A DNA stretch of 64,000 bases from Cristatella mucedo. Its lineage: Eukaryota; Bryozoa; Phylactolaemata; Cristatellidae. How positions within the stretch are numbered: position 1 is the first letter of the stretch; each line of letters starts with the position of its first letter. The stretch spans positions 4,233,501 through 4,297,500 of the forward strand of contig WPIO01000026.1 in the NCBI GenBank assembly GCA_009760855.2. Direction: 5' to 3'. The translations under genes and the position numbers were made by a program. The notes below the pieces were generated by a model, which ran no database searches, was not told where the DNA came from, and saw only the letters and a program-made list of their open reading frames with translations. This document shows, in pieces, positions 11,990 through 23,867 of the stretch.

Positions 11990-12650
11990 AGAGGTCTTCG
12001 GTCAAGTAACTACCTCGGCTTTGAGCACCAGCGTCTCTCACCAGCGGCCTAGCAGGTGCCAGTACCGATGTCGCCGTAGTCCAGGCGGCGCGGCGCGAGC
12101 CTCCATGTGGGCGGAAGCAGCTGAGGCTCTCATGCCTCATGAGTCTGCAGCTCTGCAGCCGAGATAACGCTCCTCTCGGCTGTAGCTCAGAAGATACACA
12201 TGAAATCGGGACTCGAATGCACGTCGCTGCGTGGTGGCTACGCAAGCACCGGCCGATCATAGCGAAAGCTGCAGGGCAAGTGCGTCTTGCAGCAACGAAA
12301 AGCAGCCGGCGCTACGTGGAAGCGCGCGCGGAAGAGGAACGGGCGGAATACTTACTGTAAGCTGATTGGTTAATGCAGTCGCGTCCGGCGCAACCGTCGG
12401 CCATTGCACTTTGTAAACATACCCAATGGGCACGGCGGCTAGCTTACCTCTGGCCCCCGAGCTTGGCGTCGCCGCTAATCCGAGAGTGGTGTACGCTGGT
12501 GTGCAGGCGAATCAGTCAGGAAAGGTTAGGACGAGTTTGCTTGGCTGGCGCTATTTGCATGGGCCGGAAAGAAATCCCCCGTGGCCATTTGCTCATGCTT
12601 AGTTTGCGGTGCCCTAGCCTGCGATGCGGCGTGCCTTAAGGGAAGAACTG
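11990..12650 (+). promoter_or_regulatory. GC/CpG-rich region with CCAAT-type boxes, candidate promoter
   Basis: GC-rich for about 650 bp. An inverted CCAAT box (CTGATTGGTTAATG) lies near 12,361, a direct CCAAT (ACCCAATGGG) near 12,421, and GGCCATTGC near 12,400. An 8-bp hairpin, CAGCCGAG/CTCGGCTG, lies near 12,157-12,183. The composition and CCAAT pair resemble a TATA-less promoter upstream of the candidate first exon at 12,426. GC-rich repeats also occur in this genome, so this stays tentative. Confidence 0.25.
12426..12524 (+). CDS. candidate first coding exon of an unrecognised gene
   Basis: Open frame from an ATG (context CCCAATGG) encoding 33 residues, beginning MGTAASLPLAPELG and ending QANQSGK. 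It stops at a plausible splice donor, AAAG|GTTAGG, in phase 0. The MG start followed by small residues and a serine at position 6 fits an N-myristoylation signal. Two other frames are also open in this GC-rich stretch, which weakens the case. The next plausible exon on the same strand (14,516) also begins in phase 0. I recognise no family. It could be chance. Confidence 0.2.
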
Positions 12651-12699
12651 TCTCCCTCATGGGAAAGGAGGGGCCATGATGCTGCTTATGCTCACATTT

Positions 12700-12863
12700 G
12701 AGCCACAATGGCTCACTAGGTAAGGCGGTTGCTTTTCACGACCTCGGGCTGAGGTCGTGAGTTCGAATCCTGCGGTGGGCGATCCTGTATCGTCTCTGCA
12801 AGCGGTGGTGATAGCCGTAAAGGCTCTTCTGTAGATATACAAAAAGAGGCTGTTAAATCAGCT
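12700..12863 (+). mobile_element. SINE-alpha copy 1
   Basis: tRNA-derived SINE. The A-box TGGCTCACTAGG starts at 12,709 and is followed by TAAGGCGGTTGC. The B-box AGTTCGAATCC lies near 12,760, giving class-II (Ser/Leu-like) A-to-B spacing. Between them CACGACCTC (12,737-12,745) pairs with GAGGTCGTG (12,751-12,759). The tRNA-unrelated body has GGTGGTGATAGCCG and GGCTCTTCTGTAG and ends AAAAAGAGGCTGTTAAATCA. Confidence 0.85.
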
Positions 12864-14515
12864 AGTAAATATTTTATTCACTAGATAGACCGGTTGCGAC
12901 TCCTTATTGTTGCTGCGACGACTTGTTGGAGCAAAGTGCCACTGTCAATGCCACAATGTCAGTGCCACTGTCAGCTATGACGCTGAACCAGCCGCAAGAC
13001 CTCCTCCCAACCCTAGCAGCGTATGCTAGCGGGAGCGACTAGGGCCGCTCGCAGTTTATCCGCGTCTAATGAGTGGGTAGCAACTTTAACTTTGAGGCTA
13101 ATAATAATGCAGAATCAAAGCTGTTCAACGCACCGTAGCCAAATTACCTCGTCAAAACTGCACTGAGGGAGTTGCTCAGCCAGAACTTACCGTAGTGAGC
13201 CAGGCCAGCTCGTATGTGCGACTGTGGCAGACTCGAAACTCTTAGTCAACCGCTGCACACTGGTAAGAATGTGGCATGCACAGTTTCCGGAATAGGCCCA
13301 AGCCGCCCAGAAAGGTCTCCGTTGATCTCTACTTTGCACAGGCTGAGGGCTGAGTCGCTTGGCTTTCGTCAATAACTTTCGTCAATTGGCTCAGGTCGAT
13401 ACCGTGCAAAGATGCTTTGTATCTTAAGAGCAGAAAGATAGCTTTGACCGTGATATTCTATTCTCCAGGCAACATACTATCCCTCCCAAGCTGATACGGC
13501 TGCCTTTTCAAACCTTGCCACCAGTTTGCCCTAATGTACCATTACACCAATTGAATGGTCACTATGGACCATCCTACGGAACTTAACATGGTCGCCTTGG
13601 TAGATGCATACACAAGTCATGCCTCAACCGTGTTGTTTTATATTTAAATAGCCTTTTTTATCGACGGAGAATAATATAGTCAACCTTTTTTAAGGAATTG
13701 TGAATCTACGTCCATTGCATACTTGTGTGTTCTCAAATGAGGCTATACGTAAATGGCTGAAACTACTAGGTTTGGCATTTTTTTCAAGGTTTAAGGTGCA
13801 GCCCATCTTCATGAAAGCCAAGTGTCGTGCAGACTGTAAAATAGCATAACTGCGTTTTAAACATTTTTCAGAGCATTATTGAAGCTGCTGCTGCTACTAC
13901 AGTCGTTAGCTGACTATGATAGCCAATTAGTTGCTGAGTTAAGTAAGTTGGTTAACTTCGTCATGCTAGCGAGCCTCTAGAGGGGCATTCGCTCATGATG
14001 TTGCATTGAGGAGTTATAGTTCTTGGAAAGGCAGGATACATGTGGAACTAGGATATCCGAATCTCATTCATTTTCTGAACTGCGATAGTTCCCGATAGTA
14101 CATGGCGTTCAATTGATATGTCAGCAATATTCTTTGCGAGTCTGGGTGCCATTGTGACCTTTCGAGCCAAAGATGTTCTCAGTAATTAGACTGCCGGAAT
14201 ACATGAGCTGGCAAGGTTACAAAATTTAACTTTTGCTCGCTTTGGTTCAATTTTTTCCACTTATGGTAGTGTGCATTGGTTTGGTTTGCTAGAATGATCA
14301 TTTTGAAGTTTTAGGGGCTCTAGTTGTGGGTGAATGTTCATTTATAAATGTCTTCATTAGCATTTTTAGTGATTAAATCATATTTGGCATTAGTTGTCGT
14401 CCATTAAAAGTATAAACAGTATAAGCTGATTTTCACCGATTGTTCTGGTATGTGCTCTTTCACATTAATGTTTGGCAATGTATGAGCATGGTGAATAGCC
14501 CAGCAATTTCTGCAG
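12864..14515. other. no recognised gene
   Basis: Unassigned. A short duplicated word, GTGCCACTGTCA, occurs at about 12,936 and 12,972. No splice-bounded coding segment stands out. Confidence 0.4.
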
Positions 14516-14702
14516 GCACAACTGATCGACGTACCCGTTATCTCCGATCTTGGGCATGGAACGATCAGGTACAGGTATCCTGGCCAAGCTGTCGAAGCTG
14601 GAGCTAATGTAGCCGATATAACGGAACGACCGCACGAAGGAATGGAGCTCAACCACAAACAAGGATATTTCTACCACACCAAGTGGATGGCAGCAGACGA
14701 AG
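14516..14702 (+). CDS. candidate internal exon of an unrecognised gene
   Basis: A 187-bp segment bounded by a good acceptor (TTTCTGCAG|GCAC) and donor (GACGAAG|GTACGA). The frame starting in phase 0 is fully open, while the other two plus frames contain stops. It encodes 62 residues including LIDVPVISDLGHGTIRYRYP and ELNHKQGYFYHTKWMAADE, with a mixed, protein-like composition. It would join in phase with the candidate exon at 12,426 and ends in phase 1. I recognise no family and give no function. Confidence 0.3.
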
Positions 14703-16102
14703 GTACGATTTGCTTGGGACGCTCATCAGCGTGAGTGCATTTTGTTTTGTAATTCTGTAACGCTGTCATTTACTGTTGCTAGTAATGTAGAAAAACCGAA
14801 TCCATCAAATTGAGTGTGAACATTGAGTTGCTAAGGAAATTTAAAGTATCTGATAGATCCAGTTATTAAGAAAATTCTTATTATATCGTCTAACCTTCGG
14901 ATTGGACCTAAATAACAGTCTTACTGCAGCAACTATGTGAGCAATGTGCAGCAGTTTGCAAACGTTTTGCTTCGACCGAAGTCAGCAACTGGATTGCACA
15001 GATCTCGCGGTAATAGGTAGGAAGTTGCTCATTTCTAAGCAATCCTCATTAACTAATAGATTTATTTGGGCGATTCATGCAAAATTGATCTTGCAACAAC
15101 GATTGTGATTTTTTCCCAAACTTTAGAAAATTTGTCAAACTGTCGGCTCGTATTAGTACAAGATCCAGCTGCACCGGAAATAGGTTTACCGTTTCAATGA
15201 ATCGGCAACAATTATTTAAGTTGTAGATTTGTAAAAGCTTTCAATAAAGTCACAAGTTGCATCTTATTGCGGCCCAATGAGGATAGTGATCTGCAATATA
15301 GGCCAATATGACCTGCACTTCCTTGCAGCGAGAAGGTGCGAGCGAGTATTTGATGTCTCGATATCATGTTGGCATAACTCTTGCGCTTGTTTGTGGAATT
15401 TGAAGTCAATCACTGGCTACGTTAGTCTAGTCACACTGGTTCTCGAGGGCAGTCAAATTTTATGTTATAGCAGGTGTGCATTTGATTTGCTAGCGATACT
15501 TAAATAGAACACATTTAAATCATTAAAGTTTTGGAGAAAAGTAAGAAAAGATCAGAATAAGATATGACGAGTTTATTCATCTCTCTTCCATAATACTTGA
15601 ACATACTGCAGGTCTGAATTTGAATTTTAGGCGTTGATAAATTGTGCAAGTAACTATTTTGAAGTCACTGCTCTTGTGCCTGCAAGCTATAGGAATACTT
15701 GTACCAAATTGCCTCCCTGTTCACTATACCATCACTTAAATGTTAAAGTAATCCACATCAGAATACAATAGTGAGTTTTCAAAAATTTCTTTTTCTAAAG
15801 GTTAAGCCTGGTTTTAAGAAAAGACTACTTCGTGAGAGGAAAGTATTTTTGGTAAGAGACATAACTTATAAATCAGGGAGTTACGCTGCAATGAGCTGAC
15901 GACTACTGTTAATAACTGATTTGCAACTTGATTACGATCTAGTATCATGTCTTATGCGGTGCCGTACACAAGTTATGCATTTTATTCTGCAGTATTTGTA
16001 AGATCTTCTCAAATTTAAATGTAAGCTGATGCGATATGCCCTCGAAATCTTATTGCTCTTCTCGGAAGCTGGAACAAGTAAACATTTCAAGCCTTCTTTC
16101 AG
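14703..16102. other. no firm feature
   Basis: AT-rich and intron-like. One 76-codon plus-strand open frame at 15,277-15,507 is not supported as a gene. Confidence 0.4.
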
Positions 16103-16255
16103 ATGCAGATCGGATCACGACTCAGCACAAGCTCAAATATGTCAGCCGTGGACCGGGTTGGGCAAAGCAGAAGCTCCTCTTCTTTGTTAGTGCCCAAGGA
16201 GCAGAAGCATGTGCTCAAGTCACTACTAGAAGTACACATTCAGCAGCCTTTCCAG
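16103..16255 (+). CDS. candidate internal exon, frame ambiguous
   Basis: A 153-bp segment with a polypyrimidine acceptor (CCTTCTTTCAG|ATGC) and a strong donor (TTCCAG|GTTAGT). Two frames are open. Phase 0 gives 51 residues including [20 protein letters not shown]. The frame compatible with the preceding candidate exon gives [20 protein letters not shown]. The splice sites are better than the protein evidence. Confidence 0.2.
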
Positions 16256-16341
16256 GTTAGTCGTTACATTCTCTTGCAGGAGTCTTGAGTGAATAATAGT
16301 CTGATCTTTCAAATCACTGAACTTAATATGAAATAAGTAAC

Positions 16342-16352
16342 TATATATACGC

Positions 16353-16384
<32 letters not shown>

Positions 16385-16408
16385 GTATATATATATATAC
16401 GTATGCAC

Positions 16409-16459
<51 letters not shown>
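16342..16459. repeat. (TA)n microsatellite
   Basis: TA repeat with ACGTAT and ACATACAT interruptions, directly beside the R2-like fragment. Confidence 0.95.
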
Positions 16460-16497
16460 AAGAAATATGTTAAACGTTTTTATTCGCATGCATACAT

Positions 16498-17860
16498 CAG
16501 CCGGCGGCACCCTGCCCTGCAGGGGTCGTGGGTGCTTCCTGGGCCTTCCGGTTCAGGAATAAGGACCACCTATCTTATAAGCCGGTAATGGCGTCGGAGA
16601 TACAGTGCTGCCTCAATGCCCCTGTCTTTGCACATGGGATCCAGAAGTCCGCCACGTAAGCTTTATCGTTTTGCCACCAGCTGCCGAGAGCCCCGACCTT
16701 GAAGGGCACCACTGCCGACCAAAAGCCAACTGTCAGGAAATACTGGGCAATGGTCGCATACTTATCTGTCTTGTTCCGGGCCATCACCATCAGAGCACTC
16801 TTGCAGCTGTCGAAAGTCCCTTTGACGATTATCATATCGGTGCCGTTGTCTATCAACAGGGACCACAACAAGCCGGAGGGCGCCGCCTGAAAACAGGCGA
16901 TTGAGGGGGGCGGCCGTAAGTGCTCCAATTTGGTGGCCCAGAAACAGGTTGTGTTGGACGGAGATTGCATGCAGCATTAGCAGGCAGTTGCTCAGCACCT
17001 GGCAAACGGCCTGTGCTTCCATTCGGCATAGGCGGCAGCTTGACCATTCCAAAGTCCGCAGGACGTCAACCTTTCGCCAAGGGGCAAGAAGGCTGGCCTG
17101 CAGCAGGTTGATTTCCCTGTCGAGGAAAGAGCAGCAGTGCTCTGTATCGGCCCTGGGCTTTCTGAGACTCTGTGTGGCTCCAATGTGGGTCACTGACTCA
17201 GTCTCTGGCAGCTCGGGGATCCACCTGTCATGTAGGGTGATTGAGGCTGGCTCGGTCCTTGCACCCTGTCGGGCGACCAAATAGCACTTCGCCGGCCGGA
17301 ACTGCTTGATCAGTGTCGATGCAGACTGTTCAGCAGCAGACACGTGAGCCTGCAGAGCCGACCGCATGCCTAAACCAAGGCAAGGTCATCCGCTGGTGTG
17401 CAGACCGACAGGGGGGTTTCGGCAAGCTGGAAATATGACTCGTGTATGCTGGCAGAGAGTCTGACGACCTGATCCATGGCCAGATGAAAGAGAATCGGCG
17501 ATAGAGGGCCACCTTGCCTGACGCCGGCAATCATAAGAAACGCCACAAGCTTCTGGCTGCACGCCTATAGCTCCAGGAGCCAGCTATCGTAGATGTGCTC
17601 AACGAACCTGCAGAGGCTCTCATCTGATGCGGCATGCTGGAGCTCATGGAGCTGGGATACTTGTTGGATACTGCCGAAGGTGCTATGCAGGTCGAGGAAT
17701 GCCGAGTAAACCAGGCCAGCACCCTGCCGGTCTCTGGCCTCGTCAAAGGCCCTCTCCACAATAAAGGACTGCTCTAGGAACGCCACCTCACCCCTGATGA
17801 AGGTATATTGCTGCAGTGACAACAGCTTACAGCCACCTACCCGCAATCTTGCACAGCCTG
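16498..17860 (-). mobile_element. R2-like non-LTR retrotransposon fragment (RT plus restriction-like endonuclease region)
   Basis: GC-rich minus-strand fragment reading from 17,860 downward. The RT palm blocks are SFIVERAFDEARDR and VYSAFLDLHSTFGSI, corresponding to the usual LDLRNAFGSVP, then the GVRQGGPLSPILFHLAMD motif near 17,525. The catalytic box reads PADD instead of (F/Y)ADD at about 17,370. Further down, IIVKGTFDS, ARNKTDKYATIAQYF and VPFKVGALGSW resemble the restriction-like endonuclease region at the C-terminus of R2/NeSL-type elements. Frames break near 17,530, 17,380 and 16,980, so it is dead. Such elements insert at specific sites, often in rDNA, but no rDNA is visible here. Clade placement is by motif only. 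Confidence 0.7.
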
Positions 17861-17906
17861 GCGGCTAGGTAGCATGAGAATAGCTAATATAGACTGGGCG
17901 AAAGGA

Positions 17907-17908
<2 letters not shown>

Positions 17909-17959
<51 letters not shown>

Positions 17960-17987
17960 ATATATATATATATATATATATTTTATG

Positions 17988-18030
<43 letters not shown>

Positions 18031-18044
18031 TATATGTATATATA
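17909..18044. repeat. (CA)n then (TA)n microsatellite
   Basis: About 47 bp of CA repeats followed by about 90 bp of TA repeats, abutting the 5' end of the R2-like fragment. Confidence 0.95.
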
Positions 18045-18769
18045 GCCTTTAAGTAATAATATAATCTATAATAGCACCACCAGTTATGTATAAATATACA
18101 GTCAACCCTCGCCACTTCCTGCGTTGACTTGAGCAGCTTCACTCGATAGCCTCTTTTTAAATATATTTATTACAAGTTGATCGAGATAGTGTAAATGATA
18201 AAGAGCCCAACCGGTCGTATGATTCACTTACACACCCTGTATTAAAATTAATTTAATCTACGTATGCACCGTAGGCCTATGTTTTTGAGTACTCCCACAA
18301 ATCCTTCAGTGCCAGGTGCAGCCGCTCGACCACTCTTTGAGTGTGGGCCATCATTTTGTTCCAAGAAATTGGTGTGTTGAAATTTAGCCAATCAGAGTGT
18401 GCTATTCACTGATTGTCTCTTCAATAGTCTATATGTAATAAATAAATGTACAATAAAAACCATGTGATATTTGTACCGTTTATTATAACTTGTTTTTCCT
18501 TATTTTGTTTATTATATTGTGTACCACGAGTGTAATGGTGACTAAAAGGGTCTTATTTCATGTCCAGTAAGCACTAGTCATAGTAAAACTATACTTGGAG
18601 GGCTGTCAACAGGTTTTCTACAATATAGCTATGGCAAAGTTTAGTTTATAATTAAGGAATCCTGCTTAAAAAAATCCCCTTGTAGTTGTAGAGTCTGAAA
18701 CTGATTAACCGAGATAGACAACGAACGACTGTATTAATGAGGTTTGTTATGCACGGTAGCTGCAGATAA
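18045..18769. other. no recognised feature
   Basis: AT-rich with no open frame of note. Confidence 0.5.
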
Positions 18770-20610
18770 TAATAATAGTAATAATAATACACTCGATAAA
18801 GCACCCTCAGAGAACTCAATCTATTTCTAGGTGCTTTAAATTTGCTCTGGGAAACACGATTGGATCATGAGTAATATCATGCTCGAACAACATGAATAAC
18901 ATGGTTTAGGGTGACATGCACAGGGTCAGCATGCAAGTGTGGTTAGTGGCAGCATGCACAGTGTCAGCACGAATAACATATATGAATCGTAGAAGCAGAA
19001 CAGTAGAAAGAGGGTGTAGATGACTATTTGCCTTCTTTGACTGTGGTATGAACTTCAGGACGAAGTCACTAGTGGCTTCTTTGAACGTAGACGTTGTGGT
19101 GCTGCATGGAATAGAGGGACAGAATATTGTTGAATCAGAAGCCAGGGAAGCGATTGGCTAGATCAACACAAGGACGAGCACATTTTAATAGAAGTTAGAT
19201 TTTGCCTCTACCAGGATTGAGTGGTACGTTCTACAGTAGTCCTCGTTTGACTTTTGATGGACTATCGGCCCTACCCTTTTGTATATTTTTCAAGCTTACA
19301 CTTAGTACACCCAGCTATTTTAATGTCTGCAGCAAGCCACGGGCCGCTTTTGCAAGGGCCCACAGACGCTTAATCGCAAGTGCAAATTCGTCGAGCATGT
19401 CAGCTAATGTCGGTCTGTAACGATCTATCAAGAATGAAGGTTCGGCAGGGAGATAGAGCAGAAGAGGCGAAGCAGATGTTCTCGCACGGACAGTGGATGT
19501 CAAGGATTTTGAGGTTTCGCAATTTGCAGGTGATTTTAGATCATATGGAGGGCACACACTGCTGATTGAATGAGATCTGCATGTGATCAGATAAGCATAA
19601 TTTGGTAATAATCGGTAATGATAGCCTGCAGTTGAAGGAGAACATTTAGTCGAGTGTGTGAACCTTTAGGTGAGTAAGATCATGCACATGAGCCACAAGA
19701 GACGATGAATCACTCAATACAGGAAATTCAGTGCTGTATGCATCAGTTGAGTTATCAAAAGGAGTGCTGTAGTCGCCCATAATAAGGAGAGGCTAATTTC
19801 TTGCACACATAATCCAAATAGGATCGGAGAAATATGAGATAAAGGAGGACTTTATTACCTAGTGGGCGATATACTACTGCCACCATCTGTAGATTTTTTT
19901 TGGGTGAAATCAAGGCAATAAATTCAAAAGACTGCACCGAGGGTACTGCAAATGGCTTGAAGTCTAATTTCAAGCGTGTAATAGCAAATCCGCCTCCAGT
20001 TTTGATTGATCTAAAGATGTGAAAGAAGGAGAAGCCAGCCGGGGTGGCATCTTTAACTTCTGAGCAGTTTGCTAATTTTATCAAAGTCTTGATCGAGGCA
20101 AGCTGGTTGAGACCGCTTTCAGAAACAACGTCGCTTATTAGTAACGAGTGATTGGATATTGAATGAAGATTTCAAAAATAACGTTAAGTTGGACCTGAGA
20201 ATGTTTTCTAGGCCTGACGATTACTTAGGGAGAGGGATTCACTGCAAAGCTTGATGGAAAACGCCCTGAGCCGTTCCAGACCACTCTATCAGGATATCAG
20301 ACGAGAATATCAAACGAGCAGGTTCTCAGCTCGTGGGCCCCACATCGGCTACGGGATGCTTTTCATTTTTTAATACATAATGTGCTGACCTTAGCAACAA
20401 CAATTAAATCTAGGAGTGCATTTGAAAGACCATCACGAAACGATAATAGGTACACACGATTATAACTAATCACAGATTACTGGCAACCGGCAATCTAAAG
20501 CTGCCGCCGAGGTAAGGTAGGGTGATTTAGGTGCAAGCTCTATGCATTTATATGTCCTTAGGCACGCAATTACATACGTGCTACAGTCAAGCAACAAACA
20601 GATAAGCTTT
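18770..20610 (-). mobile_element. LINE-A copy 4: endonuclease plus 3' tail, RT deleted
   Basis: On the minus strand the 5' part (about 20,610-20,100) matches the 5' part of the copy ending at 56,215. The APE endonuclease follows at 20,084-19,755 (SIKTGGGFAITRLKLDFKPF, VAVVYRPLGNKVL), then the EN-RT linker to about 19,000. The sequence then jumps to the 3' UTR, so the RT and C-terminus (about 1.5 kb) are missing. The tail at 18,770-18,850 keeps a perfect hairpin, AAAGCACC with GGTGCTTT, both arms changed relative to other copies, and ATT repeats. Confidence 0.85.
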
Positions 20611-20985
20611 AAGCAGGTCCTAACTGTTTCGGTTATGGCATACGACGTTCACAAGAGCTTCGACTTTCGGAAGAGAAATCTGGAGTGGACAAGAGGCACT
20701 AATAACGCTTGGTGGCAGGAGGCGAGATGATTCCAGCTGCACGGGCAATATCGTACCCACAGAGCTACTCCATAAGTGAAATCATCGTAGCTCGTGCAAA
20801 TATGTCAGCGAATCTTGAGCACTTTTGTATTATCAAGATTTTCCATGATAAGGCTTGGGGTGGTTTTAAAAATAACATGCAGCAGATCATGATCTTGGTT
20901 TTATATGCCAAGTCTAAAGATTATTTTGCAAGTATTTACGAATTCATAAACATTCTTTTAAAAATATAATCCTGATCCTTTTTAG

Positions 20986-21108
20986 GTAATGAATGAAGGA
21001 AAGTTTCAAGCATTTCGGAACAGTGGCTGCAACGGCAAGGCCCAACAATATCTTGGATTACGGAAAAATAAGTTCCAGAGGAAGGCTAAACGAAAATACT
21101 CAAAGTAG
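20986..21108 (+). CDS. candidate terminal exon, basic C-terminus
   Basis: After a pyrimidine-rich acceptor (CCTGATCCTTTTTAG) a 40-codon frame runs to TAG. It includes NEGKFQAFRNSGCNGKAQ and YLGLRKNKFQRKAKRKYSK. The strongly basic end after YLGLRKN loosely recalls the C-terminal strands of FGF-type beta-trefoil proteins, but the cysteine and CVF.E block expected just before it is not seen. An ATTAAA polyadenylation hexamer lies 21 nt past the stop. It joins in phase 0 only with the phase-0 reading of the 16,103 exon. This is a hypothesis only. Confidence 0.3.
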   Translation, partial: VMNEGKFQAFRNSGCNGKAQQYLGLRKNKFQRKAKRKYSK

Positions 21109-21128
21109 AAATGCATTCAAGCAGCATA

Positions 21129-21134
21129 ATTAAA
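21129..21134 (+). promoter_or_regulatory. candidate ATTAAA polyadenylation signal
   Basis: ATTAAA shortly after the stop of the candidate terminal exon. Such hexamers are common by chance in AT-rich DNA. Confidence 0.2.
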
Positions 21135-22264
21135 TATTCACACTGTTTTTTATTTCCTTTTTCCTAAGTGGCCCTTGATTTTTAAGAGGTCGAAGCTGCA
21201 TTGTTATATAATGGCAAGCTTGTGAAATTTATTGTAGATATTATCTGCAATATAAATGTGTTATACTTTCAATATATCGATATAATATATATGCTGCTAA
21301 ATATACCCACACATTTTTTATGACCTTTGAAACTCAGTCTTTTCTGTAAGCTAATTTTAAAAGTAGGCCAGTCAGCTGTTTTAAAATTAATAGCGTTTTT
21401 ACTAACTGCTCTTTAACTGTAATGTTGTAATCCATTTTTCAAGTTATTGCTACAAAAAATATTACTACGTAGCTTAAGGAACATGAATAAAATGTAATGG
21501 TAAATATAAGTTTTTCAGTGTTGCATTGGCAATGCTAAAAAAGAGTCAAGGGAAAATTAAAGTGATATCACAATCAAAATTTCTGATAGGATCATAAGAA
21601 CGCGACATGAGTATGCAATAACTTTGCCTTCTCTGATGATGTCAAATTCAGATTGACTAGCTATTCACTAAAAATTATCTTCAGAACTTGTAACCTTGTC
21701 GAATCAGATACCCGTCTTGCCGAAAGTTATAGCTTGGATAATAATCGACTGTGATTGAAAATGTTCTTAGATGCTATCAAATAGCTGGTCTCATTTACAC
21801 AGTGCAGCGAGACATATTTAGCAACTGTGAAAGCCATTCAATGAAAGTTTTAGGGTGGAAGATCAGTTCTTTTTCCTCGGTAATCAATAAGATTAATTAC
21901 GATGCAGCCTGTGCATGAACTTTGTCCCAAAGACTGAAGGATGTGTGGCCTTTTCACGTAATTGTTCGCTTCCATCACAGAGTCACAACACTCGGTTGAA
22001 AGACTGGTAATATCTTCTCTACATACACTCTCCCATGCTTTTTAATTTCTCCTAATCTATTTATTCCTTTCGCTATAAGCATATACACCTAAATTTTTAT
22101 TGCTGCATTACCTAAAGCTACAGCAACGAGGGATGAGGAATGCAGCAGCATACCAGCTTCAAAATGAAACATAGTTCATACGGTTTATCGTAGCTCGCAC
22201 CAGGTGCTTGGCCAAAAATAATCTGGTCGCTGTTTGAGGCATCTAACTTGCATCTTTCCTTGTT
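21135..22264. other. no recognised feature
   Basis: AT-rich, without assignable repeats or genes. Confidence 0.5.
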
Positions 22265-23790
22265 GCAGTATATTAATATTAATAATAATGCACTTGACAA
22301 AGCGCCCTCGGAGAACCTAATCTCTTTCTAGGTGATCTACATTTGCTGCAAAGTGAAATGCAATTGAATGGTAAGTAAAATCAAGCTTGAAAAACAAACC
22401 AAATGAATAATATGGTTAGGGGTGACATGCACACGGTCAGCATGCAAATGTGGTTAGTGGCAGCATGCACAGTGTCAGCACCCATAAGCACATCGAGGAC
22501 AAATCACAGGGACCCACTAAATGCTGTCCTAAATAGGTGTGTTTTCAAGTTCCTTTTAAATGTGGTCAGGTCAGGGGATGTTCTGATGCAGATCGGGAGG
22601 GAGTTCCAGGCTTTGGGAGCATGCGAACTAAATGCACGGTCTCCAAAGAATTTAAGGTTGGTACGAGATATTTGTTGACTGTTGGATTCCGAAAAGCTGG
22701 TGATACGATGCTTGGCCTGATGGGGTAGTATATCTGAGAAATAGGTTGGAGCCATAGAATGAAGGGACCTAAAAGTGAGCGACAAAACCTTGAAGTCAAT
22801 CCGTTGCTTGACTGGTAGCCAGTGCAGGTCGGTGAGAAGTGGAGTAATGTGGCAACTGCGACGCTCACGACAGACAAGCCTAGCTGCAGAGTTTCGCACC
22901 AGCTACAATCGCCTGATTGCACATGCTGGTAGGCCAGTAAGCAGTGAGTTGCAGAAGTCAAGACGGGATGTCACGAATGCATGGACCAACTTGGAGGTGG
23001 TATCCTTATCTAAACAAGCCCGAATTTAGCAATTTTATGAAGCTGCAAGTAGGCGGATTTGACTGTGGAGCTGATATGGTCGTTTAACGAGAGGTCGCTT
23101 TGGAATATGACACCTAGATTTTGAGCTGATTCAACAGGAGATATGCTGGCAGAGCCAATTTTGTGCCTCAGCCTTTCCAATCTCTGAATCAGAATGGTTT
23201 TGCCCAAAACTAGTAAGTTAGTTATATCATCGTTTAGTTTTAGAAAATTTGCTGCCATCCATGATCGGATGTCATTAATGCATGCAGCAAGTGAGTTGAG
23301 AGAATTTGAGGTGCTCGAAGGCTGGGAGGGATCAAAGCAAAGGTACAACTGAGTGTCATCCGCATAGAAGTGAAAGCCTAGATTGTGCTTGGCAATCACA
23401 TCAGCAAGAGGGAGAGTATAAACGGTGAAAAGGACCGGACCTAGCACGGAGCCCTGAGGTACTCCATATTTTAAGAGGTACTTTAGATGATCTTTGTCCA
23501 TTCACGTCAATACTTTGGAGTCTCCCACTGAAATAGGACCTAAACCAATGCAGAGCAGTGATGCCAGTGATGCCCAGGCGAGATGTGAGGCACTCTAGAA
23601 GAACTTTTTGATCGATGGTATCAAAAGCTGCCGAAAGATCAAGCAAAACAAGCAGAGACACTCTACCCATGTCTGCATTCCTAAGTAGGTCGTTGTATAC
23701 CCTAAGCAATGCTGACTCTGCGGAGTGATTAGCTCTAAAGCCAGATTGGAACTTACCAGCGAGGATGGATCTTCAATTGAGCATTCTGGA
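22265..23790 (-). mobile_element. LINE-A copy 5: RT, C-terminus and 3' UTR
   Basis: Best-preserved RT of the family. On the minus strand, 23,709-23,401 carries LLVLLDLSAAFDTID (motif A). After a frameshift near 23,470, the next frame carries GVPQGSVLGPVLFTVYT, and FYADDTQLYL has its YADD intact at 23,355-23,366. The C-terminal region (22,961-22,504) contains [39 protein letters not shown] and APKAWNSLP, the hallmark of the CR1/L2 superclade. The 3' UTR runs to a decayed hairpin and ATT tail at 22,265-22,350. It is truncated 5' at about 23,790, with no endonuclease. Confidence 0.92.
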
Positions 23791-23867
23791 ATACTTATGC
23801 AGAATGTCTCCTCTGAAAGGCAACATTACTATGTGCTACTATATTGCTCGTAGTACTGAGCTCCAGG

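Noticed and set aside
12709..12780. Apparent tRNA-Ser/Leu gene
   Set aside because: A and B boxes fit, but there is no acceptor-stem pairing or normal anticodon arm, and the same unit recurs with a shared non-tRNA body, so it is a SINE.
15277..15507. Open frame with NIGQYDLHFLAARR, reminiscent of a SAM-binding motif of FkbM-like methyltransferases
   Set aside because: The glycine pattern is incomplete, no other motif follows, and a single short stretch is too weak for a call.
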